A DNA stretch of 64,000 nt from Paenibacillus camelliae (lineage in GTDB: Bacteria > Bacillota > Bacilli > Paenibacillales > Paenibacillaceae), in assembly GCF_023715345.1 (NCBI RefSeq), contig NZ_JAMBNY010000001.1, forward strand, positions 1 through 64,000, given 5' to 3'. This document shows, piece by piece, positions 8,193 to 15,876 of this stretch (its first letter is position 1; each line of letters begins with the position of its first letter). Below the pieces are notes generated by a model. The model was not told the origin of the DNA. It worked only from the letters and a program-made list of their open reading frames with translations, and did not search any database. The position numbers and the translations under genes were made by a program.

Positions 8193-10541
8193 ATGAATGA
8201 GTGGACGGGGAAAGCAAGGGATATGTCAGAGTGGCTTGAGAGCCTGAAGCAGCAGCGGGAAATTATGGACAATGTGACGGAGTGGAGAACGATTTCACCT
8301 CGAGATGCGGTCTATGCACCACTTCCTGAGGGGCTTCATCCAGAGCTTCTTAAAGCGCTGCATGCGAAAGGAATGGATCAGCTGTATAGTCATCAGGCAG
8401 CTGCTTTTTCTGCGGCGCAGAGTGGAGAGCATGTTGTCACTGTAACGCCTACCGCCTCGGGTAAGACACTCTGCTATAATCTGCCGGTGCTTCAGGAGAT
8501 TGTTAGTCATCCAGAGTCGCGAGCGCTGTATATGTTCCCTACAAAGGCACTTGCACAGGACCAGGTTGCTGAGCTCCAGCAGTTTGCAGATTTAATGGAT
8601 TGTGAGCTTAAAACACATACATATGACGGAGATACAGCTCCTAGCATACGTACTGCGATCCGTAACGCAGGTCATATTGTTGTAACAAACCCTGATATGC
8701 TGCATTCTGCTATTCTTCCACACCATACGAAGTGGGTAAAGCTTTTTGAAAATATAAAATATATCGTCATCGACGAGGTTCATGCGTACCGAGGTGTATT
8801 CGGCTCACACGTTGCGAATGTACTGCGTCGGCTACTAAGAATCTGTCAGTTTTACGGTTCGAACCCGCAGTTTTTATGCGCATCTGCAACGATTGATAAT
8901 CCTGGTGAGCATGCATCAAGGTTAATTGGCAAGCCCGTTCATGTCGTAGACAACAACGGTGCACCAGCTGGAGAGAAGCACTTTATCTTTTACAATCCTC
9001 CAGTAGTCAATGCCCAGCTTGGCATTCGCAGAAGCAGCGTAATCGAGACGAAAAAGCTTGCCAGCTCATTAATTAAGCAAGGGCTGCAAACGATCGTATT
9101 TGCTCGAAGCCGAGTACGTGTTGAGCTGCTGCTTACTTATTTGCAGGAGCTGACGGAGCATAAAGTGAACGATCGCACGATTCGCGGCTATCGTGGAGGG
9201 TATCTGCCGAAGCTGCGCAGAGAGATTGAGCACGGTCTTCGTTCAGGTGAGATTAAAGCAGTTGTGAGCACGAATGCACTAGAGCTCGGTATAGATATCG
9301 GGCAGCTGCAGGCTTGTGTATTGAATGGATACCCTGGAACGATTGCGAGCACATGGCAGCAATCTGGGCGCGCCGGTAGACGCAACGAGATATCTGTTAC
9401 TTTTCTTGTTGCGAGCAGTAGCCCGCTAGATCAATATATGATTCAAAATCCAGATTACTTTTTCAATCGACCGCCAGAGCAGGCTTTAATTGATCCAGAT
9501 AATTTGCTTATATTAATCGACCATGTCAAGTGCGCGGCCTACGAGCTTCCGTTCAAGCAAGGGGAGCAGTTTGGTGCCGAGCGCTTAGAGGATATGATGG
9601 AGTTTTTAACCGAGGAGAAGGTGCTGCACCATGTAGGTGACACTTGGTATTGGATGGAGCAATCGTTCCCAGCGCACAATATTTCGCTGCGCACAGCAGC
9701 AGGAGAGAACTTTATCATTATCGATATTAGCAATCGTAATAAGGTTATAGGAGAAGTCGACCGCTTTAGCGCACCTACCCTAATTCATGAGGAAGCGATT
9801 TATATCCATGAGGGTGTACAGTATCAGGTAGAGATGCTGGATTATGAGGAGAAGAAGGCGTACGTGCGTGAGGTGGATGTCGATTATTATACGGATGCGA
9901 ATCTAGCTGTAGAGCTTAAGGTGCTTCATATCGATAAGGAAAAAACTTTGGGTCATCTGGAGCAGTATTACGGAGAGGTAACGGTAAATGCGCAGCCAAC
10001 GATCTTCAAAAAGATTCGCTTGCTCACTCATGAGAACATTGGTTCAGGTCCGATTCATCTGCCGGAGGAAGAGCTGCATACATCAAGCTACTGGTTTACG
10101 TTCTCTGACGAGCTAACCTCGAAGCTAACGAAGGATCAGATGCAATCAGCATTAATGGGGCTTGCCAATGTGCTTGGTAATGTGGCGCCGCTTTACTTAA
10201 TGTGTGATCCCTTCGATATACGTGTCGTACCTCAGGTGAAGGCTGTTCACTCGGGGAAGCCAACGATATTTTTCTACGATCGTTATCCAGGTGGCATTGG
10301 GCTTAGCAAAAGGCTATATGAGCTGCATGAGACGCTGCTAGATAACGCCGAGCAGTTAATACAGCAATGCGGCTGTGTAAGCGGCTGTCCTGCGTGTGTC
10401 GGACCTATAGAAGAGGTAGGCATATGGGGCAAGCAAACAGCGCTGCAGCTTCTAAACAGTGAAGAACACATACAAATAAGTAAAGGGGAAGAGAGCGATG
10501 AGCATGCTGAGGGCGCGGCTAGAGCGTCTGAAAGGAATTAA
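8193..10541 (+). CDS. mrfA: MrfA-type DEAD/DEAH helicase with DUF1998 domain (mitomycin C repair)
   Basis: 782 residues, superfamily 2 helicase of the YprA/MrfA family that in B. subtilis repairs mitomycin C damage independently of UvrABC, together with the MrfB exonuclease. Motifs: Q-motif YSHQ, Walker A TPTASGKT, DEVH (Walker B), SAT (CASATID), VSTNALELGID, and motif VI QQSGRAGRR. The C-terminal DUF1998 region ends with the four-cysteine cluster CGCVSGCPACVG expected to bind metal. Start is ATG 8193 with AGGAG seven bases upstream; a longer frame from 8133 lacks a site. It overlaps mrfB by 44 bases, so they are co-translated. Confidence 0.93.
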   Translation: MNEWTGKARDMSEWLESLKQQREIMDNVTEWRTISPRDAVYAPLPEGLHPELLKALHAKGMDQLYSHQAAAFSAAQSGEHVVTVTPTASGKTLCYNLPVLQEIVSHPESRALYMFPTKALAQDQVAELQQFADLMDCELKTHTYDGDTAPSIRTAIRNAGHIVVTNPDMLHSAILPHHTKWVKLFENIKYIVIDEVHAYRGVFGSHVANVLRRLLRICQFYGSNPQFLCASATIDNPGEHASRLIGKPVHVVDNNGAPAGEKHFIFYNPPVVNAQLGIRRSSVIETKKLASSLIKQGLQTIVFARSRVRVELLLTYLQELTEHKVNDRTIRGYRGGYLPKLRREIEHGLRSGEIKAVVSTNALELGIDIGQLQACVLNGYPGTIASTWQQSGRAGRRNEISVTFLVASSSPLDQYMIQNPDYFFNRPPEQALIDPDNLLILIDHVKCAAYELPFKQGEQFGAERLEDMMEFLTEEKVLHHVGDTWYWMEQSFPAHNISLRTAAGENFIIIDISNRNKVIGEVDRFSAPTLIHEEAIYIHEGVQYQVEMLDYEEKKAYVREVDVDYYTDANLAVELKVLHIDKEKTLGHLEQYYGEVTVNAQPTIFKKIRLLTHENIGSGPIHLPEEELHTSSYWFTFSDELTSKLTKDQMQSALMGLANVLGNVAPLYLMCDPFDIRVVPQVKAVHSGKPTIFFYDRYPGGIGLSKRLYELHETLLDNAEQLIQQCGCVSGCPACVGPIEEVGIWGKQTALQLLNSEEHIQISKGEESDEHAEGAARASERN

Positions 10542-11970
10542 GCCATCACAAGCTGGTGAGCAGATGGATATCCACAATACGGCTGCTGCAGAGAAGAAGT
10601 CGATAGCGCAAGAATTGGCTCTATATCAAGATGGCAGCTATACAGAAGGAAGCAGCCCTTACGCAGCTCAAGCAGGTATAAGCCAACCCTCGTTCCCTCC
10701 TGAAGCTAACCTATTGGAGTTAGATGCGAAGCTAGAATCAGCTTCGAAATTAACGAACTTGTTAAAGCTCGTGCCCCTTCATGATGAGGAGGCACATGCT
10801 CATAAATGGAATCAGCTGCATGTCCAGCTGGCACAAAACGAATTTGGTACGTTTCTTATGCGGACGCGTACCTATCGCCGTGATGAAGCAATTGGAATGC
10901 ATCAGTTCGGTGAATGGCAGCAAGCTGGATTGCATCTCAATGCATTCTACCCTGAGCAGGAGGCAGAGCTTGAGCAGTTTTTGTTTTTAGATCTGGAAAC
11001 TACAGGTCTAGGCAGCGGCACTGGCAATATTCCATTTATGGTTGGGCTCGCTTTTTGGGAGAACGAGCAATTTGTTGTGCAGCAAGCGTTAATCCGCCAT
11101 CCTGCTGAGGAGAGAGCGATGCTAGCTTATTTACATCAATTAACGGCACATTTCTCCCATCTCGTTACTTATAATGGTAAGAGCTTTGATTGGCCGTTGC
11201 TTCATAGTAGATATATGTTGAACGGTATGCGAGAGACGATCTGGCAGCCACTGCATATTGATCTACTGCATCCTTCGCGAGCGATATGGCGGAACACACT
11301 AGAGTCATGTAAGCTCAGTCATATTGAAAAAATGCGTCTCGGTATTATAAGAGTGGATGATCTACCTGGATCAGAGGCGCCAGCACGCTACTTTAATTTT
11401 TTATCAAGTGGCGATCCGAGTGAGCTTGAAGATGTCTACAAGCATAATGAGATTGATATGATGTCTCTCGTTACGCTCGCTATCCGCTTCGGGCATTTAT
11501 TAAGCAACGAGGATGTACGTACTATCGTTCAGCAGCCAAGCGAGCCAGAGGAGCTTGTTCGCACTGGCTTATGGCTAGAGAAAATGGGACGCTTCCTTTA
11601 TTCGAAGCAGCTATTCCAATTAGCCGCACATATTCCACAGCAAAGCAGTCAGACGATTATGATGCTGGCGATGCGTGATAAAAAATACAATGAAATGCAG
11701 CGTGCACTAATGCTTTGGGAAAAAATCGTAATGACAAGCGGGGCATTTGCAAGTCGTACTCAGGTCGAAGCCGCAATTGAGCTATCGATGTACTATGAGC
11801 ATAAAGCAAAGCAGCCACTTCAAGCACTACATTACGCTTCGCTTGCTTATGAGTTTCAGCTGCAGCTGCAAAGTGTATCGAGAAGAGAGACTAAGCAGAA
11901 GGAAAAAGAGCTTTCTGAGTTAAATAAACGAATAGAACGAATAAAAAAGAAGTGCAGACTGTCTGTATAG
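10498..11970 (+). CDS. mrfB: MrfB-type 3'-5' DNA exonuclease
   Basis: 490 residues, partner of MrfA. The N-terminal about 140 residues are low-complexity and weakly conserved. A DnaQ-like DEDDh exonuclease domain follows with Exo I FLDLETTGLG, Exo II in LVTYNGKSFDWPLL, and Exo III with His and Asp in KHNEIDMMSL. The C-terminal third is helical and TPR-like (ALHYASLAYEFQLQLQ). In B. subtilis MrfB degrades DNA during excision of mitomycin C adducts. The ATG at 10498 follows AAGGGGAA and lies inside the end of mrfA, in another frame. Confidence 0.92.
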   Translation: MSMLRARLERLKGIKPSQAGEQMDIHNTAAAEKKSIAQELALYQDGSYTEGSSPYAAQAGISQPSFPPEANLLELDAKLESASKLTNLLKLVPLHDEEAHAHKWNQLHVQLAQNEFGTFLMRTRTYRRDEAIGMHQFGEWQQAGLHLNAFYPEQEAELEQFLFLDLETTGLGSGTGNIPFMVGLAFWENEQFVVQQALIRHPAEERAMLAYLHQLTAHFSHLVTYNGKSFDWPLLHSRYMLNGMRETIWQPLHIDLLHPSRAIWRNTLESCKLSHIEKMRLGIIRVDDLPGSEAPARYFNFLSSGDPSELEDVYKHNEIDMMSLVTLAIRFGHLLSNEDVRTIVQQPSEPEELVRTGLWLEKMGRFLYSKQLFQLAAHIPQQSSQTIMMLAMRDKKYNEMQRALMLWEKIVMTSGAFASRTQVEAAIELSMYYEHKAKQPLQALHYASLAYEFQLQLQSVSRRETKQKEKELSELNKRIERIKKKCRLSV

Positions 11971-12026
11971 AATGTAAAATGTATGATATGTTGTAATGAA
12001 GATAGTTTTCGTAGGAGTTGACAACG

Positions 12027-12818
12027 TTGAAATTACGCTACCATGCCTTATTAATAGATCTAGATGGAACGATATATCATGGCGATAAGCCGATAGAAGG
12101 AGCCGCTGAGCTCATTGCTTTCCTGCGCAAGCAGGAGTGGAGCTATCGCTTTGTGACAAATAATTCTTCAGCGACGCCGATGCAGGTTGCTGAGCGATTG
12201 AATAATATGGGGATAGACGCAGAGCCTGACGATGTTTGTACCTCTGCTCAGGCTACTGCTTATTATATTAAGCAGCACATGCCGAAGGCACGTGTGATGA
12301 TGATCGGTGAGTATGGTCTGCAGCAAGCGTTGCTAGAGCAAGGAATAACGATTACCGATGAACAACCAGATATCGTCGTTCAAGGCATCGATCGGTCGTT
12401 TACCTATGAGAAAGCAATAAAGGCTGTTCAAGCGATTAGGGACGGAGCTACATCTATTATGACGAATCCAGACCTACTGTTGCCTGCGAATGGCGGATTT
12501 ATTCCAGGCGCGGGGTCAATTGGGGCAATGCTTAAAGCTGCGAGCGGCAAGGAGCCTGTGATCATCGGCAAGCCTTCGCGCATCCTTATTCAATATGCGC
12601 TTGATAAGCTCAATTGCGCAGCTGAGCAAGCACTCGTTGTAGGAGATAATATGCTAACCGATATTCGATCTGGTGTTGAAGCAGGCTGTGATACCGTGCT
12701 GCTATATACAGGACTTACAACACCAGCTAATGTAGAGGAGTATCGTATGCTTGCTGAATGCGAGCCTACGTATTGCTATCCGGATTTATATGAGCTCAAG
12801 CAAGCATTGATGAGCTAG
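12027..12818 (+). CDS. HAD-IIA family sugar/p-nitrophenyl phosphatase (NagD-like)
   Basis: 263 residues. Motif I LLIDLDGTIYHG, motif II FVTNNSS, Lys in IIGKPS and motif IV LVVGDNMLTDI mark subfamily IIA, with the large alpha/beta cap between motifs II and III (AraL/NagD/YutF group). These enzymes dephosphorylate small sugar phosphates or related metabolites in the cytoplasm. The start is TTG 12027, nine bases after TAGGAG (12012-12017); the TTG at 12018 touches the ribosome site and is rejected. It follows mrfB by 56 bp and may be read through with it. Confidence 0.88.
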   Translation: MKLRYHALLIDLDGTIYHGDKPIEGAAELIAFLRKQEWSYRFVTNNSSATPMQVAERLNNMGIDAEPDDVCTSAQATAYYIKQHMPKARVMMIGEYGLQQALLEQGITITDEQPDIVVQGIDRSFTYEKAIKAVQAIRDGATSIMTNPDLLLPANGGFIPGAGSIGAMLKAASGKEPVIIGKPSRILIQYALDKLNCAAEQALVVGDNMLTDIRSGVEAGCDTVLLYTGLTTPANVEEYRMLAECEPTYCYPDLYELKQALMS

Positions 12819-12979
12819 ATTAATGTGCGAACAACAGCAATCAAAAGTGCATTTCTCAAGGCTGATATGCTAACATGACAAGATCAGCTAATATAAGTTA
12901 ATATATAAGATTAATATTATTAATAGTTACAGCTTTCAACGTCCGTTTGGAAACGTTGATACACAGGAGGCATATGGCA

Positions 12980-13798
12980 ATGTACGAATTACCTGAATTA
13001 GAAGTCATACGAGCGATAATAGCTGAAAAATATACCGGTGTCGCCATTACAAAAATTCAATGCGGCGCTAAAGTAATCACAGGAAAAAAATCTCCATTCT
13101 GTGAGCAGCTTATTAATACGACCATTTGGTTTGTTGAACGTCGAGCTGGTCATCTCGTGCTTCATCTTGATACGGGAAAAAGACTAATGATTTACTTAAG
13201 CGATCAATCTTCATTTTATGGCGGAGAAGCGGGAGAGAAGGCAAAAGGAAGCCCAGACCTCGTGCTATACTTCGGTGAACGCTTTATGTCGTTTAGCAAG
13301 CTAGAGGAGCAAGCTGTTCAGTTAACGACTGTAAGAGAGGTTGAAGACCAGCTAAAGGTTTGTGCACCGGATCCATTGGATCGACGCTTTACAGAGGTTT
13401 ACTTTAGAGAACAGCTTAGTAAAAAACGCAGCTCGTTGAAAACCTTTTTACTTGATGCCTCCGTTGTAACTGGTATTGGACCGGTCTATAGTGATGAAAT
13501 ATTATACGCAGCGCGTTTGCATCCGGCAAGAAAAGTGAATAGTTTAAATGAACAGGAAGCAACGAATTTGTATGAGACGATTCGAAATATGATGAGATCA
13601 GCAATCGCCGATGGTGGTGTTCGAACTGAGCCGCTGTATGCTCAGGACACTTTGACGGGCAGCTACGCTGAGCGACTAGCCGTTTATGGTAGAGATGGGA
13701 AATTCGTTCTTGATACAGAGAATGAGCAAGTAGAGCTTATCGTTGTCGCAAAGCAGAAATGCTATATTAGCCCTTTGAAGCAATTAAACGAACAGTAA
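12980..13798 (+). CDS. Fpg/Nei-family DNA glycosylase-like protein lacking the catalytic residues
   Basis: 272 residues, full Fpg length. The fold is recognisable: MYELPELE at the N-terminus, VVTGIGPVYSDEILYAARLHP (canonical VAGLGNIYADEALF type helix-two-turn-helix) and AVYGRDGK near the end. But Pro1, the nucleophile, is replaced by Tyr2; the RRGKYL segment with the catalytic Lys reads RRAGHL; HLGMSG reads YLSDQS; and the C-terminal four-Cys zinc finger is gone (one Cys only). The start is ATG 12980, nine bases from AGGAGG (12965-12970); the ATG at 12974 is only three bases away. It may bind DNA lesions or ends without Fpg chemistry, or use another mechanism; relatives beginning MYELPE exist in my memory but I cannot check. 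Confidence 0.8.
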   Translation: MYELPELEVIRAIIAEKYTGVAITKIQCGAKVITGKKSPFCEQLINTTIWFVERRAGHLVLHLDTGKRLMIYLSDQSSFYGGEAGEKAKGSPDLVLYFGERFMSFSKLEEQAVQLTTVREVEDQLKVCAPDPLDRRFTEVYFREQLSKKRSSLKTFLLDASVVTGIGPVYSDEILYAARLHPARKVNSLNEQEATNLYETIRNMMRSAIADGGVRTEPLYAQDTLTGSYAERLAVYGRDGKFVLDTENEQVELIVVAKQKCYISPLKQLNEQ

Positions 13799-13806
13799 AA
13801 AAATAA

Positions 13807-14345
13807 TTCATAAGGTTTAGTTTTCAACACCGAGAAGGTTGAATAAAGCTTAGAGACTGAGAAGCGCAGCGTACGGTATTGGTACGTGAGCATCGGAAGG
13901 CTCGGCTGAATTCAAGATTCGAAGTCGAAACAGCGTTCAGCATATGCATCGTGATCAAAACTGAATCTTTTGAACAACCAATTCAATAAGGGTTCAAAAG
14001 GTTTAGCTTTCAGCACCGAGAAGATTGAATAAAGCTTAGAGACTGAGAAGCGCAGCGTACGGTATTGGTACGTGAGCATCGGAAGACTCGGCTGAATTCA
14101 AGATTCGAAGTCGAATAAGCGTTCAGCATATGCATCGTGATTAAAGCTGGACTTTATGAACAACCAATTCAATAAGGGTTCAAAAGGTTTAGCTTTCAGC
14201 ACCGAGAAGGTTGAATAAAGCTTAGAGACTGAGAAGCGCAGCGTACGGTATTGGTACGTGAGCATCGGAAGGCTCGGCTGAATTCAAGATTCGAAGTCGA
14301 ATAAGCGTTCAGACATGCATCGTGATCAAAGCTAATTTTTTTGAA
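13807..14345 (+). repeat. Three tandem copies (186-bp period) of a structured intergenic repeat
   Basis: Copies span 13807-13974, 13993-14160 and 14179-14345, separated by an 18-base spacer (CAACCAATTCAATAAGGG). Each begins TTCAWAAGGTTTAGYTTTCA and ends with the inverted complement (for example AAAGCT...GAA). The conserved core GAAGCGCAGCGTACG at 13861, 14047 and 14233 is followed by a hairpin CGTAC/GTACG and GTGAGC. A second arm pairs TTGAAT with ATTCAA, and a third hairpin follows around GATTCGAAGTCGAAT. No open reading frame is apparent. The same family occurs at 36484-36720 and, inverted, at 56221-56548. The array fills the 578 bases between the Fpg-like gene and the next gene. Confidence 0.92.
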
Positions 14346-14376
14346 CAACCTCTATATAAATAAGGAGCCTTGGAGT

Positions 14377-14736
14377 ATGATTCATGTATACCTAGATGAC
14401 TTCCGCTACTGCCCTGAAGGCTTTGTGCTTGCCAAAAATGCCGAGGAGTGCAAGCTGCTCATTGATCATGAGCAAATTGACATTCTATCACTTGACTACG
14501 ATTTGGGCTGGAATGAACCGACAGGCTACGAAGTAGTTAAGCATCTGATGAAGACTGGAAAATATCCAAGATGCATCTATTTGCATACTTCGAGCATGTA
14601 TGGAAAGCAACAAATGTACGAAGCATTACGACAGCAAGTACCAGCTTCCTATGAGCTGTATGCACGACCAATGACAAAGGAAGAGCTTGAAGAAGCGCTA
14701 AAGCGAAAACAAGTGAAAGAGGAACAGAATGAGTAA
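14377..14736 (+). CDS. Cyclic-phosphate processing receiver-domain (cREC) protein
   Basis: 119 residues. It resembles the cyclic-phosphate processing receiver domain family: VYLDDFRYCPEGF at the start, LSLDYDLGWNEPTGYEVV in the middle (paired acidic residues as in CheY-like receivers) and IYLHTSS later. The family was named from computational association with RNA-ligase/phosphatase-type systems; biochemical function is not established to my knowledge. Start is ATG 14377 with AAGGAG (14362-14367) nine bases upstream; a longer frame from 14341 runs back into the repeat. It overlaps the following methyltransferase by eight bases, so the pair is co-translated. Confidence 0.75.
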   Translation: MIHVYLDDFRYCPEGFVLAKNAEECKLLIDHEQIDILSLDYDLGWNEPTGYEVVKHLMKTGKYPRCIYLHTSSMYGKQQMYEALRQQVPASYELYARPMTKEELEEALKRKQVKEEQNE

Positions 14737-15751
14737 GTGGATCGCAACATCCAATCAAGGCTTCTCTCCCTATGGGATGGAGGAACTGCGCAAAATATTT
14801 TCACAAATTACATTCGTACAATTGATTCCTGGTGAAGTGTATCAGTTCGAGGTTCCACTCGAAAATGATGAGGTTCAAGCTAAGCTGAACACATCAGAAT
14901 TAATATTTGTACGACACATACAGCCTATAGATCGAATGGTGACGATTACAGGTGATATCACTGGCGACCAGCGTTCCTTGGCAGAGATGATTCATTATAT
15001 AGACAGCTCGCTTGCTGGAAAGCGAGTTGCTACTCATATTCGTATGAGTAAAATGCACCAGCTTACTGCAACGAAGCAGCAGCTCAAGCAAGCAATGGAT
15101 GAAGCTCTGCTAGCTGTCGGGGCAGAACCAGTCCTGCAGCAGCCTGACTTAATTATTGCGCTATTTGCACATAAGGATGAGATGCTTATCGGCTTTGGAA
15201 CGGTGCAGGAAATGGGCTCTGACTGGCCTGGTGGCGCTATTCGCTTTCAAAGAGAGGAAGGTCAAATCTCGAGAGCAAAGTTCAAGCTTCTGGAAGCCGA
15301 AAAGGTATTTGGACTTGATTACAGCAGCTTTCATGCAGCAATCGATGTAGGAGCTGCCCCTGGAGGCTGGACGAGCCTGCTGCTAGAGAGAGGCTTAAAG
15401 GTGACAGCAATTGATCCTGCAGCATTGGATGCTCGCATTAAGGATCATCCTGCGCTTACACATCTAAGGATGAATGCATCAGCGGTTAAGCTGCCAGCTG
15501 GAAGTCATGACCTTCTTGTATGCGATATGAGCTGGAGTCCTATTGAGATGAGTAAGCTAATTTTAAAACTGCAGCCAGCACTTAAGCCTCAATCATTAGC
15601 GATAATTACGGTTAAGCTAATGCATAAAAAAGGACTGCAAAGTATTCGAGAAGTAAAGGAGCGACTAAGCAACGCCTTTACTATTATTGCTGCGAAGCAG
15701 CTGTTTCACAATCGAGAGGAAATTACGCTCTTTTTACAGAAGAAGAAATAG
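14729..15751 (+). CDS. FtsJ/RlmM-type SAM-dependent RNA 2'-O-methyltransferase-like protein
   Basis: 340 residues. The N-terminal half (about 1-170) resembles the THUMP-like substrate region of RlmM-type enzymes. The C-terminal Rossmann domain has DVGAAPGGWT (SAM motif I) and retains the K-D-K-E tetrad of FtsJ/RlmE/RlmM 2'-O-methyltransferases: Lys in SRAKFKLLE, Asp in CDMSWSP, Lys in ITVKLMHK and Glu in REEITLFL. RlmM modifies 23S rRNA in Proteobacteria; the target here is unknown. It starts inside the end of the receiver-domain gene and has a terminator after it. Confidence 0.85.
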   Translation: MSKWIATSNQGFSPYGMEELRKIFSQITFVQLIPGEVYQFEVPLENDEVQAKLNTSELIFVRHIQPIDRMVTITGDITGDQRSLAEMIHYIDSSLAGKRVATHIRMSKMHQLTATKQQLKQAMDEALLAVGAEPVLQQPDLIIALFAHKDEMLIGFGTVQEMGSDWPGGAIRFQREEGQISRAKFKLLEAEKVFGLDYSSFHAAIDVGAAPGGWTSLLLERGLKVTAIDPAALDARIKDHPALTHLRMNASAVKLPAGSHDLLVCDMSWSPIEMSKLILKLQPALKPQSLAIITVKLMHKKGLQSIREVKERLSNAFTIIAAKQLFHNREEITLFLQKKK

Positions 15752-15804
15752 TACATCAGCCTTTGCTGTTATATAATCGAAGTACAATCTAATAAATGGA
15801 TCAG

Positions 15805-15853
15805 AAAAGCATTCTGAGCTATGCCCTATCGCATGGCTAAGAGTGCTTTTTTT
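15805..15853 (+). terminator. Rho-independent terminator
   Basis: AAAAGCA-TTCT pairs with AGAG-TGCTTTT, enclosing AGCTATGC/GCATGGCT, and ends in a seven-T run. It separates the methyltransferase from the kinase gene. Confidence 0.85.
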
Positions 15854-15876
15854 ATTTGAGAGGAGGAAATCGCAAG

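Noticed and set aside
13807-14345. CRISPR-like array
   Set aside because: The repeat is 168 bp with a short, constant 18-bp spacer and no variable spacers or cas genes, so it is a tandem duplication.
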